DNA of 64,000 nt from Cyanobium sp. Aljojuca 7A6. GTDB lineage: Bacteria > Cyanobacteriota > Cyanobacteriia > PCC-6307 > Cyanobiaceae. Where the stretch lies: contig NZ_JAGQCY010000011.1 in NCBI RefSeq assembly GCF_024346455.1, forward strand, positions 50,255 through 114,254, read 5' to 3'. A program made the position numbers and the translations under genes. The notes beneath the pieces are model-generated. The model was not told the origin of the DNA. It worked only from the letters and a program-made list of their open reading frames with translations, and searched no databases. This document shows, in pieces, positions 36,378 through 46,613 of this stretch (its first letter is position 1; each line of letters opens with the position of its first letter).

Positions 36378-39300
36378 TCAGGCCGCCACGGCTTCCCGTT
36401 GGGCCAGACCCACCGTGGCCTTCTCGCTCGGGGGCACCAGCACCTGGAAGCGGCCTTTCCAGGTGGTCCAGTCGGCGAGAATCGCCGCGGCCTTGGTGCT
36501 GCCGGTGGCCTGCAGATGGGCCTCCAGCAGGGGGCGCAGCAACCCTTCCTGCTCGGGGGTCGTGAGGGGCACCAACTCCACCGACTCCGGATTGAGGCGG
36601 GCCGCCAGACCACCAGTCTCGTTGAGCAGGAAGGCCACCCCGCCGGTCATGCCAGCGGCCACATTGCGGCCGGTGCCGCCCAGCACCACCACCACGCCGC
36701 CGGTCATGTACTCACAGCAGTGGTCACCGACCCCCTCCACCACGGTGCGGGCACCGCTGTTGCGCACGCCGAAGCGCTCGCCGGCGCGGCCGAGAGCGAA
36801 CAGCTCGCCTCCCGTGGCGCCGTACAGGCAGGTGTTTCCCAGGATCACCTGGGCACCGGGATCGGTGCCACCGGCCGGGGGCACCACGGTGATGCGGCCT
36901 CCGTTGAGGCCCTTGCCCACGTAATCGTTGGCCTCGCCCACCAGGCGCAGGTCCATGCCCTGGAGCACGAAGGCGCCGAAGCTCTGCCCGGCCGCACCAT
37001 GGAAGGTGAGGGCCAGCCCCCCCTGGAAGCCGGTGTTGCCGTGCAGGGCCGCAATCTCGCCGCCCAGCCGGGCCCCCACGCTGCGGTCGGTGTTGACGAT
37101 CGGCAGCTCGCGCACCAAGTGGCCATGGGCGTCGATCGCCGCGCGCACCTCCCGATCGGCGAGCAAGGCGTCCTCAAGCACCGGGCCGTTGTCGTGGGCC
37201 ACGTCGTCGTGGCGCAGCCAGGAGCGGTCGGCGGCCGCAGGGATCGGATCCAGCAGGCAGGAGAGATCCAGGGCGCCGGTCTTGGTGAGGCTGATGGCGC
37301 GGGGCGCCAGCAGCTCGGTGCGGCCGATCAGGTCCTCGAGGCGGGCCACACCCAGCACGCTGAGCAGCTGGCGCACCTCCTCGGCCACGAAGAGGAAGAA
37401 GTTGACGACCTGCTCGGGCAGGCCCGTGAAACGCTTGCGCAGGGCTTCCTTCTGGGTGGCAACCCCCACCGGGCAGTTATTGGTGTGGCAGACGCGGGCC
37501 ATGATGCAGCCCTCGGCGATCATGGCCACGGAGCCGAAGCCGTATTCCTCGGCCCCCAGCAGGGCGGCGATCAGAACGTCCCAGCCGCTCTTGAGGCCAC
37601 CATCGGCCCGTAGCAGGACACGATCCCGAAGGCCGTTCTCCAGCAGGCTGCGGTGCACTTCCGTCAGGCCCAGCTCCCAGGGACTGCCGGCGTGCTTGAT
37701 CGAACTCAGGGGCGAGGCTCCGGTGCCGCCGTCGTGGCCGGAGATCTGGATCACGTCGGCGTTGGCCTTGGCCACCCCGGCGGCGATCGTGCCGATGCCG
37801 ATCTCGGCCACCAGCTTCACCGAGACCCGGGCGGCGGGATTCACCTGGTGCAGGTCGTGGATCAGCTGGGCCAGATCCTCGATGGAATAGATGTCGTGGT
37901 GGGGCGGCGGTGAAATCAGTGGCACGCCCGCCTTGCTGTTACGCAACCAGGCGATGTAGGCATCCACCTTGGGGCCGGGGAGCTGGCCGCCTTCGCCGGG
38001 CTTGGCGCCCTGGGCCACCTTGATCTCCAGCTGCCGGCCGCTGCGCAGGTAGGCCGGTGTGACGCCGAAGCGACCCGAGGCGATCTGCTTGATGGCGGAG
38101 CAGGCACTGTCGCCGTCGCGCAGGCCGCGCAGGCTGGGGAGGGTGGGCGAATGGCCCTCGCCATCGACATCGTGCAGGGGTTGGTAGCGGGCTGGGTCCT
38201 CGCCGCCCTCGCCGCAGTTGCTCTTGCCGCCGATGCGGTTCATCGCCACCGCCAGCACTTCGTGGGCCTCGCGGGAGAGGGCACCGAGACTCATGCCACC
38301 GGTGCAGAAGCGGCTGCAGATGCTCTCGACACTCTCCACCTGCTCCATCGGCAGAGGCACCGGGGCCGGCCTGAGCTCGAGCAGGTCCCGCAGGGCCGTC
38401 ACAGGCCGGTTTTCGAGCAGCGTGCGGTACGTGGAGAAATGGTCGTAGCCAGGGCCCGCGGCGACGGCGGCGTGCAGGGCCTTGGCCATCTCCGGGTTGT
38501 TGAGGTGAAACTCCCCGCCGGTGCGGTACTGCACGAAGCCCATGAACTCCAGCTTGGTGCGGTTCAGCTCCGGGTAGGCCTTGGCATGGAAGGCCAGGGT
38601 CTCGCTGGCCAGATCCCGCAGGCTCAGACCGGCGACCCGGCTGGTGGTGCCCGTGAAGGCCAGATCGATCAGATCGGCGCCGATGCCGATGGCCTCGAAT
38701 ATCTGGGCGCCGTGGTAGCTGGCGAGCAGGGAGATGCCGATCTTGGAAAGGATCTTGCGCAAGCCCTCCTCGAGGGCCTTGCGCACGTTGGCCTGGGCCT
38801 TGTCGGCGTCGAGGGGGGGCAGCTTGCCCCGTTCAATCATCGACTGCGTACGCGGGTGGGCCAGCCAGTGGCGGGTGGTCTCCCAGGTGAGCCACGGACA
38901 GACCGCGCTGGCGCCGTAACCGATCAGGCAGGCGAGGTGATGGGTGCTCCAGCACTGGGCGGTGTCGACCACCAGGGAGCACTGCAGGCGCAGGCCGAGT
39001 CGCAGCAGGTGGTGGTGCACGGCGGCCACCCCCAGCAGGGGAGGAATGGCTGAGGTGCCGGCGGAGAGGCCGCCAGCGGCGCGGTCGGAGAGCACCAGAA
39101 TCTGGACGCCACTGCGCACGGCCGCCTCCGCCTCGAAGCAGAGGCGGTGCAGGGCCTGCTCCAGTCCGTCGGGACCGTTGGCCACCGGCAGCAGCGTGGA
39201 GAGGGTGGTGATCCCGAGGCCGTGGGAGCCCAGCGCCTGGAGTTCGGCCTCGTTGAGCACCGGCGTGGTGAGGTGCAGCACGGCGGCACCGGAGGCATCC

Positions 39301-40982
39301 GGCCGCAGGGCCGAGCCGCGCCGGCCGAGGTGCATCTCCAGGCTCATGACCAGCTTCTCGCGCAGCGGGTCGATGGGGGGGTTGGTGACCTGGGCGAAAC
39401 GCTGCTTGAAGTAGTCGTAGAGGAGATGGGGCTTGGAAGAGAGCACCGCCAGGGGGATGTCGTCCCCCATGCAGTAGGTGGGCTCCTTGCCCTGGCCGGC
39501 CATGTCCTCGATCACCAGATCAAGGTCTTCGGCCGTGAAGCCGAAGGCGGTCTGCTGCTGCAGGAGCTCCAGGTCGCCCAGGGAGCGGTCCGTCTGCCAG
39601 GCACCGGGGGCGAGGCTGCGGCGATGGTCAAGCAGCCAGCCGGCATAGGGAAGCCGCGCCGCGGTCTCCTCTTTCACATCCCAGTTGCGCAGCAGCCGGT
39701 GCTGCTCCATGTCCACCGCCAGCATCTGGCCGGGACCAAGACGCCCCTTCTCGATGATGCGGGATTCCTCCAGCTCGACCACGCCCGTCTCCGACCCCAT
39801 CACCACGTAGCCGTCGCTGGTGATGCAGTAACGGGCCGGACGCAGACCGTTGCGATCGAGGGTGGCCCCGACCATGCGGCCATCGCTGAACACCAGCAAA
39901 GCGGGGCCGTCCCAGGGCTCCTGCAGACAGGCGCTGTATTCGTAGAACGCCTTGATCGCCGGCCGTTCGTCGAGTTCGGGCTGGTCACGGAAGGCCTCCG
40001 GCACCAAGGTGAGCAGGCTGTCGGTGATCGGCCGGCCGCTGCGCACCATCAGCTCGAGGGTGGCGTCGAGGTTGGCGGAATCGCTGAAGGCGGCGTTGAC
40101 CAGGGGCCGCAGGTCCCGGGCGGCATCGCCCCAGACGGCCTCGAGATGGGATTCGGCGGCCCGGGCCCAGTTGATGTTGCCCAGCAGCGTGTTGATCTCG
40201 CCGTTGTGGCCCAGCAACCGCATCGGCTGGGCCAGGGGCCAGCGGGGCAGGGTGTTGGTGCTGAAGCGGCGGTGGTACACCGCGAAGGCCACCGTGAAGC
40301 GTTCGTCCCTGAGGTCGGCGTAGAAGGCATCCAGCACCTCCGAACGCACCATGCCCTTGTAGACGACGGTGCGGCCGCTGATCGAAGCGAAATAGAGATC
40401 TGTGGTGTCAGCGCCCCACACCTCCCTCACCCTGTCAACGGCGCGGCGCCGCAGGCGGAACAGCAGCGATTCGAGGGCGTCCACATCCGCCATGACGCCT
40501 TGCACGGCATCGGGGGCCGCCAGCAGCCACTGCTCGATGGCCGGGGCATTCTCCCGGGCCAGGGGCCCGAGCACCTCGGGAACAACGGGAACCTTCCGCC
40601 AGCCCAGGCTCAGAAGCCCGAGGCGCTCGGCCTCCTCGTCACAGATCCGGCGGGCCTGATCGCGCCGCTCCTCATCCGCAGGCAGGAACAGCATTCCCAG
40701 CCCCCGCACCATCGCCGTGGAGGCCGCGGCCGCCGGCCAGACGGCCTCCAGGAAGCTCCAGGGGATCGCGGTGAGCAGTCCGGCCCCGTCGCCGGAATCG
40801 CCATCGCCACCACAGCCGCCCCGGTGCTCCATGCAACGGAGGCCCCGCAGGGCCTGCTGAAGGACCCAGTGGTTGGGAACCCCATCGAGATGGGCCAGGA
40901 ATCCCACGCCGCACGCGTCCGTTTCTCCAGGGCCTGGGGCCGAGCTGTCGCGATGGGGCCAGACAGGAGAGGAGGAGGACAT
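36378..40982 (-). CDS. gltB: Glutamate synthase large subunit, probably ferredoxin-dependent
   Basis: A 1,534-residue enzyme that turns 2-oxoglutarate and glutamine into two glutamates. The N-terminal class II amidotransferase begins after a 23-residue propeptide at Cys24 (DACGVGFLAHLDG), followed by GGCGGDGDSGDGAG and the central domain. The FMN-binding synthase domain carries the 3Fe-4S cysteines in CHTNNCPVGVATQ, and the C-terminal beta-helix (GGEL-type repeats, TGGVVVVLG, MTGGVAFLLNE) completes the protein. Cyanobacterial enzymes of this size usually take electrons from ferredoxin (GlsF); no NADPH small subunit gene is adjacent, which fits. I saw no convincing NtcA site upstream. Confidence 0.95.
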   Translation of the reverse strand: MSSSSPVWPHRDSSAPGPGETDACGVGFLAHLDGVPNHWVLQQALRGLRCMEHRGGCGGDGDSGDGAGLLTAIPWSFLEAVWPAAAASTAMVRGLGMLFLPADEERRDQARRICDEEAERLGLLSLGWRKVPVVPEVLGPLARENAPAIEQWLLAAPDAVQGVMADVDALESLLFRLRRRAVDRVREVWGADTTDLYFASISGRTVVYKGMVRSEVLDAFYADLRDERFTVAFAVYHRRFSTNTLPRWPLAQPMRLLGHNGEINTLLGNINWARAAESHLEAVWGDAARDLRPLVNAAFSDSANLDATLELMVRSGRPITDSLLTLVPEAFRDQPELDERPAIKAFYEYSACLQEPWDGPALLVFSDGRMVGATLDRNGLRPARYCITSDGYVVMGSETGVVELEESRIIEKGRLGPGQMLAVDMEQHRLLRNWDVKEETAARLPYAGWLLDHRRSLAPGAWQTDRSLGDLELLQQQTAFGFTAEDLDLVIEDMAGQGKEPTYCMGDDIPLAVLSSKPHLLYDYFKQRFAQVTNPPIDPLREKLVMSLEMHLGRRGSALRPDASGAAVLHLTTPVLNEAELQALGSHGLGITTLSTLLPVANGPDGLEQALHRLCFEAEAAVRSGVQILVLSDRAAGGLSAGTSAIPPLLGVAAVHHHLLRLGLRLQCSLVVDTAQCWSTHHLACLIGYGASAVCPWLTWETTRHWLAHPRTQSMIERGKLPPLDADKAQANVRKALEEGLRKILSKIGISLLASYHGAQIFEAIGIGADLIDLAFTGTTSRVAGLSLRDLASETLAFHAKAYPELNRTKLEFMGFVQYRTGGEFHLNNPEMAKALHAAVAAGPGYDHFSTYRTLLENRPVTALRDLLELRPAPVPLPMEQVESVESICSRFCTGGMSLGALSREAHEVLAVAMNRIGGKSNCGEGGEDPARYQPLHDVDGEGHSPTLPSLRGLRDGDSACSAIKQIASGRFGVTPAYLRSGRQLEIKVAQGAKPGEGGQLPGPKVDAYIAWLRNSKAGVPLISPPPHHDIYSIEDLAQLIHDLHQVNPAARVSVKLVAEIGIGTIAAGVAKANADVIQISGHDGGTGASPLSSIKHAGSPWELGLTEVHRSLLENGLRDRVLLRADGGLKSGWDVLIAALLGAEEYGFGSVAMIAEGCIMARVCHTNNCPVGVATQKEALRKRFTGLPEQVVNFFLFVAEEVRQLLSVLGVARLEDLIGRTELLAPRAISLTKTGALDLSCLLDPIPAAADRSWLRHDDVAHDNGPVLEDALLADREVRAAIDAHGHLVRELPIVNTDRSVGARLGGEIAALHGNTGFQGGLALTFHGAAGQSFGAFVLQGMDLRLVGEANDYVGKGLNGGRITVVPPAGGTDPGAQVILGNTCLYGATGGELFALGRAGERFGVRNSGARTVVEGVGDHCCEYMTGGVVVVLGGTGRNVAAGMTGGVAFLLNETGGLAARLNPESVELVPLTTPEQEGLLRPLLEAHLQATGSTKAAAILADWTTWKGRFQVLVPPSEKATVGLAQREAVAA

Positions 40983-41194
40983 AGGCCGATGTGGTGCTGC
41001 TGAAACGGAGCTGGAATTGGCTTGAAAGCAACAAGCCTAAAGACGCCGGCGGGGAAGGCCTGCCGTGGAGCTGCCGTGTCACCCGTGCAGCAGCCGAGTC
41101 CGCAACGACAAGGCAAGCCATCGATCCTAGGCAGGTGCCCCGACCCCCACAACGGTGGGACTAACTTTTTCCATTGACCGGCAGGACAGCATCG

Positions 41195-43021
41195 ATGGCC
41201 AGGATCCTTCCCATCGCCCTGGCCCTGCTGGCCCTGACCGCGGCGCCGCCGGTCACCCGGGCAGCCCCGCCACCCATGCCACCACCCGTGCCCGTGCGGC
41301 TGGCCCCCGCGGCGGAGATCGGCGGCACCCGGCTGGCGCTCAATGGCCGCAGCCAGCAGGCCGCCTGGCGCTGGGGGGGCCAGGACCCTCGTCAGCCGCA
41401 GACGTTGTGGCTGCCCCTGGAGGTGCTGGAAGGCCAGCTGGGCTTCAGCAGCCGATCGAGCCCGGACGGCAGCCTGGCCCTGGAATGGTTCGGCCAGGAG
41501 CTGGTGGTGCCCCCCGGCCAGCAGCGCTCGCTGGCGGATGAGGTGGCCATCGACGTGGCGACGATCCTGCGGGACGTGGGCGTGACCGTGGAGCGCCGCG
41601 GCGACCTGCTGGATCTACGCCTGCCGGCGCCCCGCCTGCTCCAGGTCCGCAGCTCGGAGCAAGCCGGCTTCCGGCGCGTGGTGCTCGACTTGGACGGGCC
41701 CGCCTTGGTGCGCAGCAGCGAAGGCGGCGTCCAGCTGGCCCTGCTCAGCCGGTCTGACCAGCTGGCCCAGCTCACTGCCCGGGGCCTGCGCAGCGGCGCC
41801 AACGGGGCGGAACTGAACCTGAGCCTGCCAGGCGGAACCGCCCCCCTGCGCCTGTTCACCCTGGGGGAACCGGCCCGGGTGGTCATCGACCTGCCCCTGA
41901 GCGGCACCGCCACCGGCACGGCAGCGCCAGCACCGACGGCTCCTGCACCGATCGATCCCCGGCTGCTGGCGCTGCTGGGGCCCCAACTGCGCTGGGACCA
42001 GCAGGTGCGCGCCGTGGGGGGCACCAGGGTCCTGGTCAACGCCGTCAGGGTCGATCCCCGCAGCGGGCCACTGGAACTGAGGACCCTCAGCCGCCCCGAC
42101 GGCATGGCGGGCCTCAGCTCCCTGGCGGCCCTGGCCCAGCGCCAGGACGCCCTGGTGGCGATCAATGGCGGCTTCTTCAACCGGGTGCGCCGCCTCCCGC
42201 TCGGCGCCCTGCGGGACCAGGGCCGCTGGCTGTCCGGGCCGATCCTCAACCGGGGCGCGATGGGCTGGGATCCCCGCAGCCTGCCGCGCTTCGGGCGCCT
42301 GCGGCTGGACGAATGGATCAGCGATGACCGTGGCCAGCGCTGGCCGCTGCTGACCATGAACAGCGGCTACGCCCAGCGGGGACTGAGCCGCTACACCGCC
42401 GAGTGGGGCCGGCTCTACCAGGCCCTGACCGGCTCGGAGACGGGCGTGATGCTGAGTGGTGGCCGCGTGCAGCGGCGGATCGGCAGCCAGGAGCTGGCGG
42501 CCGGAGTGCCGCTGCGGCCGGAAGACACCCTGGTGGTGGCCCGCGGCGGGGCCGTCCTGCCCTGGAGCGAAGGGACGTCGTTGCGCCTCGAGAGCCGCCC
42601 CAGCGACCCGTTGGGCAATGCCAACGCCGTGATGGGAGGCGGACCGTTGCTGCTCCAGAACGGCCGCATCGTGCTCAACGGCAGTGCCGAAGGGTTCGGC
42701 GCTGCCTTCCTGCGCCAGGGGGCGCCCCGCACGGTGGTGGGCAGCGATGGCACCCTCCTGTGGCTGGTGACCCTGGAGAGCGCCGGTGGCGGTGCCGGAC
42801 CCACCCTCTCCGAGACCGCCTGGCTGCTGCAGCAGCTGGGACTGGTGGACGCCCTCAACCTCGACGGCGGCAGTTCCACGGGCCTGGTGATGGGCGGCAG
42901 CCACCGGGTCAAGGGCCGGGGGGTGGCCGGCTCTGTTCACAACGGACTGGGACTGGTGCCGGTCGGGGACGGCGCGGCGACCAGCCAACTGACCCCCACC
43001 AGCCAGCGGCTGGCAGACTGA
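41195..43021 (+). CDS. Secreted phosphodiester glycosidase (NAGPA) family protein
   Basis: A 608-residue protein with an N-terminal signal peptide (MARILPIALALLALTAAPP and ending near VTRAA). Residues 30-250 form a beta-rich region resembling copper-amine-oxidase-like and AMIN-type cell-envelope modules. Residues about 270-605 are a phosphodiester glycosidase domain, marked by ALVAINGGFFNRVRR, NSGYAQRG, ANAVMGGGPLLLQNG and the C-terminal ALNLDGGSSTGLVMGG. The family includes the lysosomal uncovering enzyme and bacterial exopolysaccharide or teichoic-acid-like hydrolases. An in-frame TTG at 41174 is rejected because the ATG at 41195 begins the signal peptide. The gap to the next gene is 19 bp, so co-transcription is likely. 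Confidence 0.85.
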   Translation: MARILPIALALLALTAAPPVTRAAPPPMPPPVPVRLAPAAEIGGTRLALNGRSQQAAWRWGGQDPRQPQTLWLPLEVLEGQLGFSSRSSPDGSLALEWFGQELVVPPGQQRSLADEVAIDVATILRDVGVTVERRGDLLDLRLPAPRLLQVRSSEQAGFRRVVLDLDGPALVRSSEGGVQLALLSRSDQLAQLTARGLRSGANGAELNLSLPGGTAPLRLFTLGEPARVVIDLPLSGTATGTAAPAPTAPAPIDPRLLALLGPQLRWDQQVRAVGGTRVLVNAVRVDPRSGPLELRTLSRPDGMAGLSSLAALAQRQDALVAINGGFFNRVRRLPLGALRDQGRWLSGPILNRGAMGWDPRSLPRFGRLRLDEWISDDRGQRWPLLTMNSGYAQRGLSRYTAEWGRLYQALTGSETGVMLSGGRVQRRIGSQELAAGVPLRPEDTLVVARGGAVLPWSEGTSLRLESRPSDPLGNANAVMGGGPLLLQNGRIVLNGSAEGFGAAFLRQGAPRTVVGSDGTLLWLVTLESAGGGAGPTLSETAWLLQQLGLVDALNLDGGSSTGLVMGGSHRVKGRGVAGSVHNGLGLVPVGDGAATSQLTPTSQRLAD

Positions 43022-43040
43022 GCTGATTCGCCTCTCCATC

Positions 43041-43376
43041 GTGCCCCGGGGCCATAGCCTTCGCCTCACCGCCGCCGCCGCCGCCGAGCTGTGCCGGCAG
43101 GCGGCCGTGGCCGGCACCCCGGGGCTCATGCACCTGGAGCTTCTGGAGGGCGCCTGCGAAGCCTGGGCGATCCGGCTGCGCCCGGGTCACCTGGCCGGCA
43201 CCCCCGTGGCCCGGGCCGACGGCATCACCCTTTATTCCCCCGCGAAGCAGTTGCCCCTGCTGCAGGGTCTGCAGCTCGACTACCGGGGCGACCTCAGCGG
43301 CGGGGGCTTTCTGGTGCGTCCTGGGCCGGGCGTGCGCAGCTGCGCCTGCGGGGCCGCCTTCAGCCGCGAAACCTGA
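43041..43376 (+). CDS. HesB/IscA-like iron-sulfur cluster protein
   Basis: A 111-residue protein from a GTG start. The A-type carrier fold is suggested by the N-terminal LTAAAAAELCRQA helix, the central YSPAKQLPLLQGLQLDYRGD, close to the family's conserved mid-region, and the C-terminal SCACGAAFS, which holds the CxCG motif. The first conserved cysteine of classical IscA is represented only by GACEAW, at a different place, so it may be a divergent branch. A-type proteins carry Fe-S clusters or iron to targets. It lies directly downstream of the glycosidase gene and about 100 bp before rpsL. Confidence 0.8.
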   Translation: MPRGHSLRLTAAAAAELCRQAAVAGTPGLMHLELLEGACEAWAIRLRPGHLAGTPVARADGITLYSPAKQLPLLQGLQLDYRGDLSGGGFLVRPGPGVRSCACGAAFSRET

Positions 43377-43473
43377 GGGGGACGGCGACGAAGTAACGTG
43401 ACGGATTGACGAAACGGCCGGACAACCGGCCAATCCCCTCAGACGTCCACACCGAGCAGCACCCCGGCCCTCG

Positions 43474-43848
43474 ATGCCCACTATTCAGCAGCTGATCCGC
43501 ACCGAGCGGCAGCGTCTCACCCGCAAGACGAAGTCGCCCGCCCTGCGCGCCTGCCCCGAGCGGCGTGGCGTCTGCACCCGGGTGTACACCTCCACCCCGA
43601 AGAAGCCCAACTCGGCTCTGCGCAAGGTGGCCCGTGTGCGCCTGACCTCCGGGTTTGAGGTGACGGCCTACATCCCAGGCATCGGCCACAACCTTCAGGA
43701 GCACTCGGTGGTTCTGATCCGCGGCGGCCGCGTCAAGGATCTTCCCGGTGTCCGGTACCACATCATCCGTGGCACCCTCGACACCTCCGGTGTCAAGGAT
43801 CGGCGGCAGTCCCGCTCCAAGTACGGCGCCAAGACACCGAAGGCCTGA
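43474..43848 (+). CDS. rpsL: 30S ribosomal protein S12
   Basis: A 124-residue S12 protein ([20 protein letters not shown]) with the streptomycin-related loops [15 protein letters not shown] and [12 protein letters not shown] intact; lysines at the classical resistance positions look wild type. It heads the str-type cluster rpsL-rpsG-fusA-tuf-rpsJ. Upstream, 43416-43431 has a perfect GGCCGG-ACAA-CCGGCC hairpin without a T run, which could be a leader structure. Confidence 0.98.
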   Translation: MPTIQQLIRTERQRLTRKTKSPALRACPERRGVCTRVYTSTPKKPNSALRKVARVRLTSGFEVTAYIPGIGHNLQEHSVVLIRGGRVKDLPGVRYHIIRGTLDTSGVKDRRQSRSKYGAKTPKA

Positions 43849-43912
43849 GCCTTCGCTTCCCCGGCACTTCGCGGCCGGACCAGCTCTCTCCCGCTTTTTC
43901 TCCCTCCGTTCC

Positions 43913-44383
43913 ATGTCCCGCCGCAACGCCGCCGAGAAACGCCCGGTTCTCCCGGATCCTCAATTCAACAGCCGCCTGGCCTCGATGATCGTGGCCCGGC
44001 TGATGAAGCACGGCAAGAAGTCCACGGCCCAGCGCATCCTTTCCGATGCCTTCACCCTGATCAACGAGCGCACCGGCTCCGATCCGCTCGATCTGTTCGA
44101 AACGGCGGTCCGCAATGCCACTCCCCTGGTGGAAGTGCGGGCCCGGCGGGTCGGTGGCGCCACCTACCAGGTGCCGATGGAAGTACGGCAGGAGCGGGGG
44201 ACCGCCATGGCGCTGCGCTGGCTGGTCAACTTCTCCCGGGCCCGCAACGGTCGGAGCATGGCCCAGAAACTGGCCGGTGAGCTGATGGACGCGGCCAACG
44301 AAGCCGGCAGTGCCGTCCGCAAGCGGGAGGAGACCCACAAGATGGCCGAAGCCAACAAGGCCTTCGCCCACTACCGCTACTAA
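43913..44383 (+). CDS. rpsG: 30S ribosomal protein S7
   Basis: A 156-residue S7 ([20 protein letters not shown]), the primary 16S rRNA-binding protein that starts assembly of the 30S head. Conserved segments [30 protein letters not shown] and [14 protein letters not shown] are intact. The ATG at 43913 is the family start; the frame is open upstream into rpsL. It follows rpsL by 64 bp. Confidence 0.98.
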   Translation: MSRRNAAEKRPVLPDPQFNSRLASMIVARLMKHGKKSTAQRILSDAFTLINERTGSDPLDLFETAVRNATPLVEVRARRVGGATYQVPMEVRQERGTAMALRWLVNFSRARNGRSMAQKLAGELMDAANEAGSAVRKREETHKMAEANKAFAHYRY

Positions 44384-44495
44384 GCCGCCCCAAGGGGCCG
44401 GATCCCTGGGCTGATCCGGTTCCCGCAGATCGAACCAACCCCGGTCTGTAAAATTACGCCCGCTTTTTGTCGACCCACCCCCGGAGAACTTTCCC

Positions 44496-46571
44496 GTGGC
44501 CCGCGCCTACCCCCTGGAACGCGTCAGAAATATCGGTATTGCCGCTCACATTGACGCGGGCAAGACCACCACGACCGAACGGATTCTGTTCTATTCCGGC
44601 GTGGTCCACAAGATGGGCGAAGTGCATGATGGCGCCGCCGTCACCGACTGGATGGAGCAGGAGCGAGAGCGTGGGATCACCATCACCGCTGCCGCCATCT
44701 CCACGAGTTGGAAAGACAACCGGATCAACATCATCGACACGCCCGGCCACGTCGATTTCACGATCGAGGTGGAGCGCTCGATGCGGGTGCTCGACGGAGT
44801 GGTCGCCGTGTTCTGCGCCGTGGGTGGCGTCCAGCCCCAGTCGGAAACCGTCTGGCGCCAGGCCGATCGCTACAACGTGCCCCGGATCGTGTTCGTCAAC
44901 AAGATGGACCGCACCGGTGCGAACTTCCTGAAGGTCTACGAGCAGATCAAGGATCGCCTCAAGGCCAACGCCGTTCCCATCCAGCTGCCGATCGGCGCGG
45001 AGGGTGATCTCAAGGGCATCATCGACCTGGTGCGCAACAAGGCGATCATCTACACCAATGATCTCGGCACCGACATCCTCGAAGAGGAGATCCCCGCCGA
45101 CATGCAGGACGAGGCTGCGGAATGGCGCCAGAAGCTGATGGAGTCGGTGGCCGAAACCGACGAAGAGCTGATTGAAGCCTTCCTCGAGAACGGCGAGCTC
45201 ACCCAGGAGCAACTGATGCGTGGCATCCGCCTCGGGGTGCTGCAACACGGCATGGTCCCCATCCTCTGCGGCTCCGCCTTCAAGAACAAGGGCGTCCAGC
45301 TGGTGCTCGATGCGGTGGTCGACTACCTGCCCGCCCCCGTCGATGTGCCACCGATCCATGGCCTCCTGGCCGACGGCAGCGAAGCCACCCGCGCCTGTGA
45401 CGACAGCGCCCCCTTCAGTGCCCTGGCCTTCAAGGTCATGGCCGACCCCTACGGCAAGCTCACCTTCGTCCGCATGTACAGCGGCGTGCTGCAGAAGGGC
45501 AGCTACGTGCTCAACTCCACCAAGGACAAAAAGGAGCGCATCTCCCGCCTGATCCTGCTCAAGGCCGATGAGCGCGAGGAGGTCGACGAGCTGCGGGCCG
45601 GTGACCTGGGTGCCGTTCTCGGCCTCAAGGACACCACCACGGGCGACACCCTCTGCGTCGACTCCGATCCGATCATCCTGGAATCCCTGTTCATCCCCGA
45701 ACCGGTGATCTCCGTGGCCGTGGAGCCCAAGACCAAGGGCGACATGGAGAAACTCGGCAAGGCCCTGCAGTCCCTCTCCGAGGAAGACCCCACCTTCCGG
45801 GTCTCCACCGATCCGGAAACCAACCAGACCGTGATCGCCGGCATGGGCGAACTGCACCTGGAGATCCTGGTCGACCGCATGCTGCGGGAGTTCAAGGTGG
45901 AGGCCAACATCGGCGCCCCCCAGGTGTCCTACCGGGAAACCATCCGCGGCAGTGCCAAGGGTGAGGGCAAATTCGCCCGCCAGACAGGCGGCAAGGGCCA
46001 GTACGGCCACGTGGTGATCGAAATGCAGCCCGGCGAGCCGGGTTCAGGGTTCGAATTCGTCAACAAGATCGTTGGCGGCATCGTTCCCAAGGAGTACATC
46101 GGTCCGGCGGAAGCCGGCATGAAGGAAACCTGCCAGTCCGGTGTGATTGCCGGTTTCCCCATGATCGATGTCCGGGTCACCATGGTGGACGGCTCCTATC
46201 ACGACGTCGACTCTTCGGAGATGGCGTTCAAGATCGCCGGTTCCTTGGCCTTCAAAGATGGCGTCAAGAAGTGCAATCCCGTACTGCTTGAGCCGATGAT
46301 GAAGGTTGAGGTCGAGGTCCCCGAGGATTACCTCGGTTCGGTCATCGGCGACCTTTCCTCCCGCCGCGGTCAGGTCGAAGGACAGTCCGTCGACAACGGA
46401 CAGTCCAAAGTCCAGTCCAAAGTGCCTCTGGCCGAAATGTTCGGCTACGCCACCCAGCTCCGATCCATGACCCAGGGTCGGGGTATCTTCTCGATGGAGT
46501 TCAGCCATTACGAGGAAGTTCCTCGCAATGTGGCGGAAGCCATCATCTCCAAGAATCAGGGCAATTCCTGA
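44496..46571 (+). CDS. fusA: Elongation factor G
   Basis: A 691-residue translocation GTPase. G motifs: [15 protein letters not shown] (G1), GITITAAA (G2 region), DTPGHVDF (G3), NKMDR (G4). Domains II-V follow in normal order with the conserved C-terminal RGQVEGQS and [15 protein letters not shown]. It catalyses tRNA-mRNA translocation on the ribosome. The GTG start at 44496 ([15 protein letters not shown]) is 112 bp after rpsG; the gap may hold an internal promoter (TAAAAT at 44449), but I found no matching -35. Confidence 0.98.
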   Translation: MARAYPLERVRNIGIAAHIDAGKTTTTERILFYSGVVHKMGEVHDGAAVTDWMEQERERGITITAAAISTSWKDNRINIIDTPGHVDFTIEVERSMRVLDGVVAVFCAVGGVQPQSETVWRQADRYNVPRIVFVNKMDRTGANFLKVYEQIKDRLKANAVPIQLPIGAEGDLKGIIDLVRNKAIIYTNDLGTDILEEEIPADMQDEAAEWRQKLMESVAETDEELIEAFLENGELTQEQLMRGIRLGVLQHGMVPILCGSAFKNKGVQLVLDAVVDYLPAPVDVPPIHGLLADGSEATRACDDSAPFSALAFKVMADPYGKLTFVRMYSGVLQKGSYVLNSTKDKKERISRLILLKADEREEVDELRAGDLGAVLGLKDTTTGDTLCVDSDPIILESLFIPEPVISVAVEPKTKGDMEKLGKALQSLSEEDPTFRVSTDPETNQTVIAGMGELHLEILVDRMLREFKVEANIGAPQVSYRETIRGSAKGEGKFARQTGGKGQYGHVVIEMQPGEPGSGFEFVNKIVGGIVPKEYIGPAEAGMKETCQSGVIAGFPMIDVRVTMVDGSYHDVDSSEMAFKIAGSLAFKDGVKKCNPVLLEPMMKVEVEVPEDYLGSVIGDLSSRRGQVEGQSVDNGQSKVQSKVPLAEMFGYATQLRSMTQGRGIFSMEFSHYEEVPRNVAEAIISKNQGNS

Positions 46572-46613
46572 TCTTTCTTTCCATCCAACCCACCCCCCCG
46601 ATTCTTTCCTTCC

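Noticed and set aside
43416..43431. GGCCGG-ACAA-CCGGCC hairpin before rpsL taken as a terminator
   Set aside because: There is no T run after it, and it lies between the HesB-like gene and rpsL where a leader structure is as likely.
44449..44454. TAAAAT as a fusA promoter
   Set aside because: A good -10 match, but no -35 box at 16-18 bases upstream; not strong enough to list as a feature.
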